From: Planococcus sp. MB-3u-03
Lineage (GTDB): Bacteria > Bacillota > Bacilli > Bacillales_A > Planococcaceae
Assembly (NCBI RefSeq): GCF_002833405.1
Contig: NZ_CP025135.1
Span: forward strand, 1,717,501 to 1,781,500
Direction: 5' to 3'
Length of the DNA: 64,000 nucleotides
The notes under the pieces are model-generated. The model was not told where the DNA came from. It worked only from the letters and a program-made list of their open reading frames with translations, and made no database searches. A program made the translations under genes and the position numbers. Numbering within the stretch: position 1 is the stretch's first letter; every line of letters starts with the position of its first letter. Below, piece after piece: positions 37,743 through 47,390 of the stretch.

Positions 37743-37904
37743 TTATACAGACGGTTCAAGCATTGCCGGCTTTTTGCAAAGTGAAGCGTTGACGCCTTGT
37801 TTTCGCAGTTCGGAAACGATGGCGCCGTTGGTTTTTCTGTACGCTTCATACGATTCATCGAACATTCTCTTTAATTGCTTCATTTGATTGGACTGACGGT
37901 TCAT
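37743..37904 (-). CDS. Small protein of 53 residues, unknown
   Basis: ATG 37904 has GGAGGGTG 7 nt upstream. It reads MNRQSNQMKQLKRMFDESYE, then AYRKTNGAIVSELRKQGVNA and SLCKKPAMLEPSV. The N-terminal half is a charged helix. It is convergent to the neighbouring 65-residue gene. Ribosome binding site and codon usage support it. No family recognised. Confidence 0.6.
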   Translation of the reverse strand: MNRQSNQMKQLKRMFDESYEAYRKTNGAIVSELRKQGVNASLCKKPAMLEPSV

Positions 37905-38062
37905 TCGACACACCCTCCACTCGGATGACTTCCTAGACCAGTATACAGGGCAACTATGAACAAACTATTAACAAACGGAAAAAACTTTCAAAATAAGCGA
38001 TTTTCATTTGCTGCGCTATAAAAGCGTTAGTCAGTTGATCTTGAATCAGACCCCAACTCCCC

Positions 38063-38096
38063 AAAAAATCCGCCTGCAAGAGGCGGATTTTTTTCT
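38063..38096 (-). terminator. Terminator of the abgT operon
   Basis: AAAATCCGCCT and its complement around GCAAG, with T tracts at both ends. Confidence 0.92.
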
Positions 38097-38097
38097 T

Positions 38098-39612
38098 TTA
38101 CATACGCAAGCTGATGCCAGGGCCGATCGGCAGCCCAGTCAATGCAAAGATGATCATCATGACAAGCCATACGCCAAAGAATATGAGGCTATACGGCAGC
38201 ATCAAAGAAATCAAGGTGCCGAGGCCCGCTTTTTTGTCGTATTCGCGCATGAAGGCGAGCACGATCAAAATATACGGATTGAGCGGCGTGATGATGTTCG
38301 TCGATGAATCCGCGATGCGGAATGCCAATTGGACAAATGCCGGATGATAATCCAGCAGCATGAACATCGGGATGAAGATTGGCGCCATCAATGCCCATTG
38401 TGCGGACCCGCTGAAAATCAGCAGATTCAGAAGGGCTGCGAGGATACTGAAGCCGACCATGACCGGCAAGCCCGTCATATTGATGCTCGTCAAGAATTCA
38501 GCGCTATTGACGGCGAGCCAGATGCCCAGGTTGCTCCAGTTAAAGTAACTAATGAACTGGGCTGCGGCGAAGATCAAGACGATATAGCCGGACATGTCCT
38601 TGATGGCATCTCCCATATAAGCAGGAATATCTTTGGATTCAGTGATTTTCTTGACAGTGATGCCGTATGCGACAGCCACTGTAATGAAGAAGAACAGGAT
38701 GATCGGCACGATGCCAGATAGGAATGGCGACGGGATGATACCGCCGTCTTCGTTACGGACAGGCGATCCTGGGAAGAACAGCAGCAAAGCGATCAAGCCG
38801 ATGTATACGGCACCTGCAATCACGGCATTCAATAAGCCTTTGTTTTCCTGTTTTGTCACCGGTTCAAATGAGTTATCGGTTCTGCCCGTGTACTTGCCAA
38901 GGCGCGGCTCGACCAATTTCTCGGTAATGATCGCACCGACGATCGCCATGACGACGACGGATGCGCTCATGAAATACCAGTTATCGACAGGCGTTACGAT
39001 CATGGTATCGTCGATGGTTCTGGCAGCTTCTGTGGAAATCCCGGATAGCAATGCATCTGTTCCGGTAATCAGGATGTTCGCAGTGAACCCTGCGCCCGTT
39101 CCGGCAAACCCTGCCGCAAGTCCAGCGAGCGGATGCCTGCCAACAGAGGCGAAGACCATTGCCGCAAGAGGCGGCACCAAGATAAAGGCAGCGTCTGACG
39201 CCAAGTTCCCCATGATCCCTGTGAAAATGACCGCGTAAGTGATCAGTGATTTCGGTGCATTCAGGATGGATTTTTTGATGGCGGTCTCCATCAGCCCGAC
39301 ACGTTCAGCCAAACCAATGCCGAGCATCATGACAAGCACGAGTCCGAGCGGCGCAAAGCCGGTGAAGTTATTGATCGTCTCTGCGAGGATATAACGGATC
39401 CCTTCCCCTGAGACGATGCTTTGAATCGCCAGTTCTTCGCCCGTTCCCGGATGGACAACGGTCGTCCCGAGCGAACTGACCAGCCATGACAGCAAAACGA
39501 CAAAAACTGCTAAGTATACAAAAATGAAGAATGGATCGGGCAAGCGGTTGCCCCACTTTTCAATGAAATTCAAAAATCCTTTTTTGTCTTGTTGCTCTGT
39601 CGGTGTCGCCAT
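38098..39612 (-). CDS. abgT: AbgT family transporter
   Basis: 504-residue membrane protein with about eleven helices, resembling E. coli AbgT, the p-aminobenzoyl-glutamate importer: GNRLPDPFFIFVYLAVFVVL, LVMMLGIGLAERVGLMETA, GNLASDAAFILVPPLAAMVF, IADSSTNIITPLNPYILIVL. ATG 39612 follows GGGAGG. It is the last gene of a five-gene operon with three M20-type hydrolases and a regulator, so it probably imports the amide-linked compounds they cleave. Confidence 0.92.
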   Translation of the reverse strand: MATPTEQQDKKGFLNFIEKWGNRLPDPFFIFVYLAVFVVLLSWLVSSLGTTVVHPGTGEELAIQSIVSGEGIRYILAETINNFTGFAPLGLVLVMMLGIGLAERVGLMETAIKKSILNAPKSLITYAVIFTGIMGNLASDAAFILVPPLAAMVFASVGRHPLAGLAAGFAGTGAGFTANILITGTDALLSGISTEAARTIDDTMIVTPVDNWYFMSASVVVMAIVGAIITEKLVEPRLGKYTGRTDNSFEPVTKQENKGLLNAVIAGAVYIGLIALLLFFPGSPVRNEDGGIIPSPFLSGIVPIILFFFITVAVAYGITVKKITESKDIPAYMGDAIKDMSGYIVLIFAAAQFISYFNWSNLGIWLAVNSAEFLTSINMTGLPVMVGFSILAALLNLLIFSGSAQWALMAPIFIPMFMLLDYHPAFVQLAFRIADSSTNIITPLNPYILIVLAFMREYDKKAGLGTLISLMLPYSLIFFGVWLVMMIIFALTGLPIGPGISLRM

Positions 39613-39633
39613 TCCCATTCCTCCCTTTTCGTT

Positions 39634-40947
39634 TTATGCACCGAATAGCAAACGGTACAATTTCCGCGGCCTGCCGCGACGCCCGGCTTCTTCCCCCGCC
39701 ACTTCGGCGAGGCCGATGCTCTCGAGCTCCGTTAAGATCCTGCGCGCATTGCGTTCTGTGCTGTTCATCCATTGCGATAATTCCAACGCAGTGAGTTCAA
39801 CTTTCGCGTAATGGTGGGACAATGATTCAATGCGGGAAATGACGGTCTGGCTAATCGCTGCGCCTTTCAGCGCTTCTTGCCATTTCGACTCGGAACTGCG
39901 GCGGCTGTAGCGGAGACGCTCACCTGATGAGTTGATTTCCGTCACTTTTCCGCCTTCGTCGATATTGATGACCACGCCGTTCTCTTTTTCTCGGGCGTAG
40001 TCAAGCGCCAGGCGGACATTCTGCTCCGAGTCCGTGACGGTCCGTCCATAGCCGATGCCGATGCGCACCTGGAACTTGCTGTTGGCAAAAATCTCTTCCT
40101 TCAGCTCTTCCGGATGATGTGATTTGCTGTAAAGTTCCAATTCTCCGCGAGTCGTATAGATGAAGTAGATGCCATTGCCCATTCCGACTTTTGAGCCTTT
40201 GACTTCTTCGGCAAAATCGATGAGCACCCGGTTCACCGCGAGTTCCTGCCGTTCAATTTTGAACGGCGTTTTGCGCTGCTGCGCTTGGCTCGGGTAGATA
40301 ATTTCGATGCCAATCATCGCCAATTGCTTCATTCGGTACAAGTCTGACAGGCTTCTTTCCTTGATGACGGAAATCGCACGATGGGCGGCCAGTTCCGATA
40401 CGCTGATCCGGTAGACCGGCACGCCGCGCTCCTTCAAGCCGTTATAAGCGGCATGGACGCAAGTAAGCGCTGCTTGGATGTGCCCGGAGCGGTACAGTTT
40501 TTCGTGGTAATCGATCAATTCTTCTGCCGGGATATAGCCAAGCTCCGGCGCGGTATGGATCTCCAATTTTTCCAGATCAAAATCCTTAAGCATTTTCAGC
40601 ACTTCGCGGCGCGGAACCGAGTCGACGCTGATGCTCGATAACACAGCGCCTTCTTGCATAAAGGCGTCGAGCATCGTTCCGAGCAGGCTTGACCCGTGCA
40701 GTAGAATATAATCCGCATGATCCGCATCGATTAATTTTTCTTTCAACGCAAAATGATAAGGCGCCGGGCCTGAAAAGAGCCAATGGCCAATACGTGCCGA
40801 ATGTTGGTTGATAATGTTTTTCGTTTCTTCAGTGTGCTGGTAGATGAAAGGAATCAGTTCGATGCCTTCTAAGCTGCCTGCCGCTTTCATCGTTTCATTG
40901 ACCGAATCATTCGGCCCGATCAGCCCGACTTTAACGTTTTCCGTCAT
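39634..40947 (-). CDS. Regulatory protein with GGDEF-like domain and C-terminal winged helix
   Basis: 437 residues. The first ~190 form a Rossmann-like sensor (VKVGLIGPNDSVNETMKAAG). The middle has a degenerate GGDEF-like stretch (MGNGIYFIYTTRGELELY, VRIGIGYGRTVTDSEQNVRL). The end is a winged helix (LTALELSQWMNSTERNARRI, then RRGRPRKLYRLLFG). No GG[D/E]EF is present, so cyclase activity is unlikely. Its position between the hydrolases and abgT suggests it controls the operon. It overlaps the upstream hydrolase by 17 nt. Confidence 0.75.
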   Translation of the reverse strand: MTENVKVGLIGPNDSVNETMKAAGSLEGIELIPFIYQHTEETKNIINQHSARIGHWLFSGPAPYHFALKEKLIDADHADYILLHGSSLLGTMLDAFMQEGAVLSSISVDSVPRREVLKMLKDFDLEKLEIHTAPELGYIPAEELIDYHEKLYRSGHIQAALTCVHAAYNGLKERGVPVYRISVSELAAHRAISVIKERSLSDLYRMKQLAMIGIEIIYPSQAQQRKTPFKIERQELAVNRVLIDFAEEVKGSKVGMGNGIYFIYTTRGELELYSKSHHPEELKEEIFANSKFQVRIGIGYGRTVTDSEQNVRLALDYAREKENGVVINIDEGGKVTEINSSGERLRYSRRSSESKWQEALKGAAISQTVISRIESLSHHYAKVELTALELSQWMNSTERNARRILTELESIGLAEVAGEEAGRRGRPRKLYRLLFGA

Positions 40948-42177
40948 GTCCGGTGGCCTCCATCAAGAAGCGGGACAATAATTCGACGCCCATCTTCAAA
41001 TCTTCAGCGCTCGCGAATTCGTCGGGGTGGTGGCTTAATCCATCCTTGCAGGGAATAAACAGCAACCCGCTTGGCCAAGTTTGTGCCATGTTCATGACAT
41101 CATGTCCGGCGCCGCTGTCCATTCGATGTGCCAAATAAGCTTCATGGTCGCCAGCATCGACCAATTGTTGGGCGATTCCGTCATCGAGCAACACGGATGG
41201 GTTGTCGACCAGCACTTCGATATCGATCTGCACGCCTGTTGTTTCTGCGATGCGCTTCGCTTCGCTCCGTACGGCATCTGCCATCTTGTTTTTCAATACA
41301 TCATCCACACTGCGGATATCGACGCCTGCCGTGACCGTTTGCGGAATGACGTTCATCGAATTCGGTGAAGCCGTCAAGGTCGAAACGGTCGCGACCAGCG
41401 ATTTTCGTAGGCGTCATTCATTTGAAGCGCCGTCTCCTGGACGAATGAAATGAACGGCGCGGCGGCAGCCAGTGCATCTTGTCTTTGGTCCATAGGCGTC
41501 GTACCCGTATGGCCCGCTTTTCCATTAAATGTAACCGCCAAACGGACTGGGCAGGCGACACCTTTGACGACCCCGTAATCTTTTTCATGGTTGACGATGT
41601 GCATCCCCTGTTCGATATGCAGTTCGACAAAGCATTTCAACTCTTGTTTCGAACGCTTCGCATTCACCAGGTCTTGCCATACAAACCCTTGGCTTTCGAC
41701 AGCCTGCGCGAGCGTGACGCCATGCTGGTCTTTAAGCGTGCCGATGGACGGATCCAATAATCCACTCATCGCTTTGCTGCCGATTGTCGAGACACCGAAA
41801 CGCGAGGATTCTTCCGAACGGAAGCAAATGATTTCGATCGGGCGCTGCGGTTTAAAATCGGCTTCCTTCAACATCTTGATAGCCCCGAGTCCGCAGACGA
41901 CACCTGCCCCGCCGTCGAATGCCCCGCCGTTTGGCACAGTATCGAGATGGGACCCTGTTGCTACTGCCGCATTCCCGCCCGTGACGTTCCAGCGGGCGAT
42001 GGCGTTTCCAGCGGCATCCTCTGAAACGTCGAGCCCCAGTCCTTCAGCGATCGCTTTAAAGACTTCGATGGCCTCCGTTTCTTCCGCTGTATAACCTTCC
42101 CGCGTAAACCCTTGCGGCTGGACCAATACATTACTTAAATTCATCCGCTGTAATTGCTCAATCAGCCAGTTTTTCAC
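40931..42177 (-). pseudogene. M20-family N-carbamoyl-amino-acid hydrolase / allantoate amidohydrolase, one frameshift
   Basis: Dinuclear-metal amidase of the carbamoylase (hydantoinase) group. Motifs: ATGSHLDTVPNGGAFDGGAG, SEESSRFGVSTIGS, FVELHIEQGMHI, GKAGHTGTTPMDQRQDAL and, in the second part, DSGAGHDVMNMA. The frame breaks near 41390 in an A-run: one more A gives AYEKSLVATVSTLTASPNSM and joins both parts into 415 residues, normal. It overlaps the upstream AbgA-like gene by 20 nt and the regulator by 17 nt, so the genes are tightly coupled. Confidence 0.87.
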
Positions 42178-43486
42178 GGGTTTCGTCCTCCTTCAGCAAA
42201 TGATCGGTCGTCCGGATCAAAGTTTCCAACCCTGCCGTTAATGCCTGTTCGTCGTAATCAAAGCGCGGATGGTGATGGCCGGCTGGCAACGGGCTGGCAA
42301 AAATCATGAAAGTCGCTTTGCCTCCGCGTTCGCGGACGCGCTCGATCATATAGGTAACATCTTCTGAGGCGCCGATTGGCAAATACGGCACAATGTTCAA
42401 GCGTTTCGACCCGGTGCAGGCACGTTCCACGATTTCAGCGAACTCAAGATCTGCGTCGGCCGAAATCGCTTTTCCCATATGCTCGATTTCCAGTTCGACA
42501 TCAAACATCGCTGCACTCGCCTGTAGGATGCGCAATGCATTTTCCTGCATGTATTCATCCAACTCGTTGGTCTCGCCACGCGTCTCGATTTCCATCAGCG
42601 CTCGATCGGCGATAATATTGCGTCCCGATCCCGCATGCAAGGTGCCGACATTGACACGCGTCGCCCCGTCTTTATGGCGCGAAATGCCGTGCAAATGCAT
42701 TGTGGCGGATGCCGCTGCGAGCAAAGCATTACGCCCAGCATTCGGCTCTAATCCGGAATGTGCCGATTTGCCGCTGAATTTCGCGTTGATTTTGGAACTT
42801 GCCAAAAACTTGGACGTGGCCGCGGCGACGGTCCCGGACGGCAAATCGTGTATACCGACATGGCCGCTCAGGAAATAATCGGCATCGTCCAGCCAGCCTT
42901 TATCGACAACGGCTTTTGCACCGCGCCCGCCTTCTTCAGCTGGCTGGAATAAAATCGTATATTTGCCCCGAAGATTGTCTTTTTCTTTCGCTAGGTATTC
43001 AGCGAGCCCGAGCCCGACAGCGGCATGCCCGTCGTGGCCGCAGGCGTGCATCATGCCGGAAATATCCGAGCGGAAATCTTGCTGAGCCGGCACATGGCCT
43101 GAGGTATCGTCTTCTTCAATCGGCAAGGCATCGATATCAAAGCGATATGCGAAATTCGGCCCTTTTTTTCCGGTATCAAGCACAGCAGCAAATCCGGTAT
43201 GCCCGCCTTTCATCCGCTCCAGAAAATCAGGAGGTACGCCATAGTCGAGTGCACGTTGTTCTTGTTGTTCCAGAAATTGCTGTTCCGGTACGCCCATGCG
43301 TTCATCGCTCGTCAAAAGATCGGTGCCATAAAACTGTTCAAAGCCTTTACTGGCTAGCTGTTCACTTAATTCGTAAGTTGTCACATATTCCGCAAAGCCG
43401 ATTTCAGGATATTTATGCCGTTTACGCCTTTGCTCGATGAGATGCGGTTCGATTTCTTCCATAAACCGCTCAATAACATCTGCCAT
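42158..43486 (-). CDS. M20 amidohydrolase, AbgA-like
   Basis: 442 residues. It resembles p-aminobenzoyl-glutamate hydrolase subunit AbgA through its whole length, including the inserted helix region (TSDERMGVPEQQFLEQQEQR). Metal sites: YRFDIDALP, MMHACGHDGHAAVG, LFQPAEEGGRGA, and HHHPRFDYDEQAL at the end. ATG 43486 is preferred, with GGAGG 7 nt upstream. Coupled to the genes on both sides; probably cleaves aroyl- or acyl-glutamates brought in by AbgT. Confidence 0.88.
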   Translation of the reverse strand: MADVIERFMEEIEPHLIEQRRKRHKYPEIGFAEYVTTYELSEQLASKGFEQFYGTDLLTSDERMGVPEQQFLEQQEQRALDYGVPPDFLERMKGGHTGFAAVLDTGKKGPNFAYRFDIDALPIEEDDTSGHVPAQQDFRSDISGMMHACGHDGHAAVGLGLAEYLAKEKDNLRGKYTILFQPAEEGGRGAKAVVDKGWLDDADYFLSGHVGIHDLPSGTVAAATSKFLASSKINAKFSGKSAHSGLEPNAGRNALLAAASATMHLHGISRHKDGATRVNVGTLHAGSGRNIIADRALMEIETRGETNELDEYMQENALRILQASAAMFDVELEIEHMGKAISADADLEFAEIVERACTGSKRLNIVPYLPIGASEDVTYMIERVRERGGKATFMIFASPLPAGHHHPRFDYDEQALTAGLETLIRTTDHLLKEDETREKLAD

Positions 43487-43497
43487 GTCCATTCCTC

Positions 43498-44668
43498 CTA
43501 TTTATTCAATTCTGCGAGCACATCAAGCGTTGCCTGTGCCATCAGGCCGGTTCCGATCGACAATGCCTGTTCGTCGATCATAAAGCCCGGGTCATGGAGC
43601 GGCTTCTGGTTCTCCCCAACCGATGTTCCGAGCCAGTAGTAAACGCCTTCGTATTTTTTCAAGAAGCGCCCGAAATCTTCGCCTGCCATGCTTCCGATCA
43701 CTTCTGGAGCAGATTCAGTACCTAATTGCCTCTTGGCAGAGTCACGAACCACTTCAGCCCAGCGTTTCGTATTGACAGTCGCCGGATAGCCATCCGAATA
43801 ATCAATTTCACACGAGCCGCCCATCATTTCAGTTGTGCCTTTGACGACTTCGTGGAAGCGTTTTTTCAATAATTTCTTCGTTTCGTCTGATAAGGAACGG
43901 ATTGTGCCTTCCAACACCACACTATCTGCCACGACATTATAACGGTAGCCTCCCGAGATTTTTCCGATCGTGATGACACCAGAGTCCATCGGGTTGGCGT
44001 TTCGGCTAATGATGGTTTGGATAGCAGACATCACTTGGTTGGCGATGACGATTGCATCAATCGTTTGATGTGGCATCGATGCGTGGCCGCCCGCTCCATG
44101 AATCGTGACGTGAAAACGGTCAGAATTCCCCATGATCGCCCCGTCAATGACGCCGACTTGACCGGCCGGAAGTCCAGGCCATACGTGTTGTGCCAATATG
44201 ACGTCCGGCTGGTACCGTTCGAACACGCCGTCTGCCATCATCTGATCCGCACCGCCAGTCGGCGCATTTTCTTCGGCTGGCTGGAAAATGAGCAATACCG
44301 TTCCTGCGATTTCGTCTTTTTGTTGCTGGAGCAGTTTCCCAACGCCCAAAAGCATCGCTGTGTGCGCATCATGTCCGCATGCATGCATTTTTCCATCAAC
44401 TTTGGATTTGAATGGAACATCCGCTTTCTCCGTAATGGGCAAGGCATCGATATCGGCGCGCAAGCCGACCGTTTTCCTGGCTTGCTCCTTCGATAACGGC
44501 CAGTACACCTGTTTTGCATATCCAGTAAAGTAATGGATGCCATATTCATCGAGCTTTTCTTGTATTTTTCGAAGTTTCCATTTCTTCGCCGCTCAGTTCA
44601 GGCTGTTCGTGGAGATCCCGGCGAAACGCGCGTATTTCTTCAAATAACTCTTGTGCTTGTTGTTTCAT
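43498..44668 (-). pseudogene. M20 amidohydrolase (hippurate hydrolase / aminoacylase-like), frameshifts near the start
   Basis: First gene of the operon. ATG 44668 (AGGTGA upstream) opens with MKQQAQELFEEIRAFRRDLH and [13 protein letters not shown]; then three indels in A-runs (near 44567, 44513 and 44473) break the first 70 residues. From 44508 on the frame is intact: [71 protein letters not shown] and [14 protein letters not shown]. About 390 residues when repaired. The enzyme releases an amino acid from an N-acyl or N-aroyl conjugate. Confidence 0.87.
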
Positions 44669-44690
44669 GGCTGTCACCTACTTTTCGTAT

Positions 44691-44709
44691 TTAAGGAAAT
44701 AAACCTTAA
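44691..44709. promoter_or_regulatory. Palindrome upstream of the abgT operon
   Basis: TTAAGG-AAATAAA-CCTTAA lies 23 bp in front of the first gene. A possible operator for the operon's own regulator; inferred from position. Confidence 0.45.
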
Positions 44710-44789
44710 TCATTCCGTTAATAAAAAGTGTACCGTACTTAAGCAGTAAAATGCTACCACCATTTTGATTTTCTGAATATCCTTTCAAT

Positions 44790-44824
44790 AAAAAAGAAGC
44801 CTTCGCTACTGCAAAGGCTTCTTC
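44790..44824 (-). terminator. Terminator of the gene at 44878-45669
   Basis: AAGAAGCCTT and AAGGCTTCTT arms with a 10-nt loop, then a T tract on the minus strand. Confidence 0.88.
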
Positions 44825-44877
44825 AGAAGTCGAGCTATCTTAATTTTACTGAACGGTGTTATAGTATCGAATGAAAT

Positions 44878-45669
44878 TTAGCCGTATAATGTGGCGAATT
44901 GACTTTTGCGCTGCTCGATGGCAGTGAAAATTGCACAATCGTGCACTTCATTGTATTTGATGCCGAGTGTTTCCAAATATTCAGCCAGTTCGGCGTAAAG
45001 CTTCTCATAGATTTCCATGAATGCCGGGTCGGTGAGTTCGCTGATCGTTTTCGTATAGTCATCCGCCTGTTCCGTTTCGCCCGCTTGCCTCATGACATAC
45101 AGCTCGCTTAAGGTATGGATCAAATGGCGGAATGTGCCTGTAATGTATGGGGTAGAAAAACTTTCTTCCTTTTTCGCCAAGACAAACGGCAAGCTTCTCA
45201 AGAACAAATCTGCCGAGCCTTCCATCTCGTGTCGGATCACTGAACTATGGACCTGACAGAAATACGTCTGCCAGCATTGGTAGCTGTCACTCTTGTCCAA
45301 ATCCTGCCATTCGGCATGCCGCCGGATGTCCATGTTCTGCTTGAAATGCTCAATTGCCTGTCCGATGACAAAGGCAATCAAGGGAATGGTGTCATCTCCC
45401 GATATTTCGATTCCGATGATGCTTTTGACGCCAAACGGATGATGGACGGCTTTCTTGCCGTCAAATTCATCGTCGATGATGCCGTATTCAGTGAAGATCG
45501 CATGGCTGAAATCTTTGCGCTCATTGTAAAAGAAAAGAAGTTCAATTTTATCTTTGAAATTAAACGGTTTATACGCTGTTTTCGCTTTTTTCACCATCGC
45601 CGGAATATCAATTCCCGGCTCTCCATCCATTAATTCAATATAGCGGATCCCTTGTTCCGTAGTTTTCAA
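44878..45669 (-). CDS. Unknown protein
   Basis: 263 residues, apparently soluble and mainly helical in the C-terminal half (FMEIYEKLYAELAEYLETLG). The TTG at 45669 is chosen because GAAGGAG lies 8 nt upstream; an in-frame TTG at 45714 lacks such a site. Sequence features include KPFNFKDKIELLFFYNERKD and IIGIEISGDDTIPLIAFVIG. No motif or family recognised. Monocistronic. Confidence 0.65.
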   Translation of the reverse strand: MKTTEQGIRYIELMDGEPGIDIPAMVKKAKTAYKPFNFKDKIELLFFYNERKDFSHAIFTEYGIIDDEFDGKKAVHHPFGVKSIIGIEISGDDTIPLIAFVIGQAIEHFKQNMDIRRHAEWQDLDKSDSYQCWQTYFCQVHSSVIRHEMEGSADLFLRSLPFVLAKKEESFSTPYITGTFRHLIHTLSELYVMRQAGETEQADDYTKTISELTDPAFMEIYEKLYAELAEYLETLGIKYNEVHDCAIFTAIEQRKSQFATLYG

Positions 45670-46009
45670 TGGTTTAACTCCTTCTGTGTATGTCCATCTT
45701 TCTCCATTTTTCAAGTCATTTCCATTCTCATATGGTTAGCCCTATTATAAGAAAAACCTTTTCAAAAACACAAGCAAGAGCTTTTTCCCTTTTTTCACAC
45801 CGCGTAAACATTCCGATAGCTGACCCGCTGGCATCCTTGTGAATTTCTTATATGCTTTACTGTACCATTTGATGCGCATAAATTATAATTCCCCTGTCTC
45901 TCAGCTCATCAATTAACTGCCTCAAGCCGTTTTCCGTGTTTCAGCTCCCCAATTCCTGCGACTTGCTAATTTCCTGTAAACTTACATAATAATCAGTTAA
46001 ATCCGGTCG

Positions 46010-46023
46010 TGAAAGCGCAGGCT
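46010..46023. promoter_or_regulatory. cre-like site 1 upstream of citZ
   Basis: TGAAAGCGCAGGCT fits the 14-base cre core. CcpA represses citZ in B. subtilis, which supports the reading. Confidence 0.5.
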
Positions 46024-46040
46024 TTATTTTTGAAACCAGA

Positions 46041-46054
46041 TGAAAGCGCTTTAA
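46041..46054. promoter_or_regulatory. cre-like site 2 upstream of citZ
   Basis: TGAAAGCGCTTTAA differs from the cre consensus at one position and has a good CGCTTT core. It lies 31 bp, about three helical turns, from site 1. Confidence 0.55.
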
Positions 46055-46114
46055 AAATAGCGCAACTTAAAGCCCCTGACCGGCAAACCAGAATGATCAA
46101 AAGGAGAGATTTTT

Positions 46115-47233
46115 ATGACAGCAACAACTAAAGGTTTAGAAGGTGTAGTCGCAACACAATCGGCGATCAGCTCGATCATCGATGATACCCTTACATACGT
46201 CGGCTACAATATCGACGATCTGGCGGACAACGCCAGCTTCGAAGAAGTGATCTACCTCTTGTGGCACCAGCGTTTGCCGAAGGCAGACGAACTAGCAGAG
46301 CTGAAACAGCAGCTTGCTGACAACATGGCGGTACCGCAAGCGGTGCTTGACCACTTCAAGACATACGACATCAAACACGTCCATCCAATGGCGGCACTGC
46401 GCACAGCGGTCTCCATGCTCGGCCTCTTCGACGAAGAAGCGGAAGTGATGGAAGATGCGGCGAACTACCGCAAAGCGATCAAAATCCAGGCGAAGATCTC
46501 GACGCTCGTGACGGCATTCGGCCGCATCCGCGCCGGCAAAGAACCGATCCAGCCGAAAACGGATTACAGCTTCGCGGCGAACTTCCTGTACATGCTATCT
46601 GGCGAAGAGCCAAAAGACATCGAAGTCGAAGCGTTCAATAAAGCGCTTGTACTTCACGCCGACCACGAACTGAATGCTTCGACGTTCACGGCGCGTGTCG
46701 CAGTCGCGACCTTGTCTGACGTCTATTCCGGCGTGACGGCAGCGATCGGCGCCTTGAAAGGCCCGCTACACGGCGGCGCCAACGAGCAAGTCATGAAGAT
46801 GCTTACAGAAATCGGGTCCGTCGAGAACGTCGAACCGGTCATCAAAGAAAAACTGGCGAACAAAGAGAAAATCATGGGCTTCGGCCACCGCGTCTACCAA
46901 AAAGGCGACCCGCGCGCGAAGCATTTGCGTGAAATGTCGCAAAAGCTCACAGAGCTTCGCGGCGAATCGAAATGGTATGACATGTCCGTGAAAATCGAAG
47001 AATTGGTGACCAGCGAAAAACCGCTTCCGCCAAACGTCGATTTCTATTCGGCTTCGGTCTATCACTCGTTGAACATCGAGCATGACTTGTTCACGCCGAT
47101 CTTCGCGGTATCCCGTGCGTCGGGCTGGCTCGCGCACATCCTAGAGCAATACTCGAACAACCGCTTGATCCGCCCGCGTGCGGAATACATCGGGCCTGGC
47201 ATGCAGACCTATGTGCCGGTTGAAGAACGTTAA
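46115..47233 (+). CDS. citZ: Citrate synthase
   Basis: 372-residue enzyme condensing acetyl-CoA and oxaloacetate to citrate, the first TCA-cycle step. Catalytic residues are seen in LHADHELNASTF (His), MGFGHRVYQKGDPRA (His) and NVDFYSASVYHSLNI (Asp). RBS AAAGGAGAG precedes ATG 46115. The gene uses a GC-rich codon set typical of highly expressed genes here. It is alone rather than followed by icd and mdh, as it would be in B. subtilis, and has a terminator. Confidence 0.95.
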   Translation: MTATTKGLEGVVATQSAISSIIDDTLTYVGYNIDDLADNASFEEVIYLLWHQRLPKADELAELKQQLADNMAVPQAVLDHFKTYDIKHVHPMAALRTAVSMLGLFDEEAEVMEDAANYRKAIKIQAKISTLVTAFGRIRAGKEPIQPKTDYSFAANFLYMLSGEEPKDIEVEAFNKALVLHADHELNASTFTARVAVATLSDVYSGVTAAIGALKGPLHGGANEQVMKMLTEIGSVENVEPVIKEKLANKEKIMGFGHRVYQKGDPRAKHLREMSQKLTELRGESKWYDMSVKIEELVTSEKPLPPNVDFYSASVYHSLNIEHDLFTPIFAVSRASGWLAHILEQYSNNRLIRPRAEYIGPGMQTYVPVEER

Positions 47234-47245
47234 ATCAATTAGCAC

Positions 47246-47291
47246 AAGCTTGAGCCTCACCTTCGACTAGGGTGTATGGCTCAAGCTTTTC
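47246..47291 (+). terminator. Terminator after citZ
   Basis: AAGCTTGAGCC and GGCTCAAGCTT enclose a 21-nt loop, then TTTTCTATTT. Confidence 0.85.
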
Positions 47292-47316
47292 TATTTGAAC
47301 AGCTAGCCCCCTTTGG

Positions 47317-47346
47317 TTGTTTCATGGATTTCATTGCGGCTATAAT
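47317..47346 (+). promoter_or_regulatory. Likely promoter of selO
   Basis: TTGTTT at 47317-47322, an 18-nt spacer, TATAAT at 47341-47346, 44 nt before the start codon. Confidence 0.65.
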
Positions 47347-47390
47347 AACAGGAAAGACATACCAAAAAATCGATGATAGGAGGCGCTCGC

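Larger units (their letters stand above)
45715..46114. other. Regulatory region upstream of citZ
   Basis: About 400 bases without genes. A weak promoter (TTGCTA at 45964, 15 nt, CATAAT at 45985) would place the start near 45997, just upstream of two cre-like sites. Confidence 0.45.
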
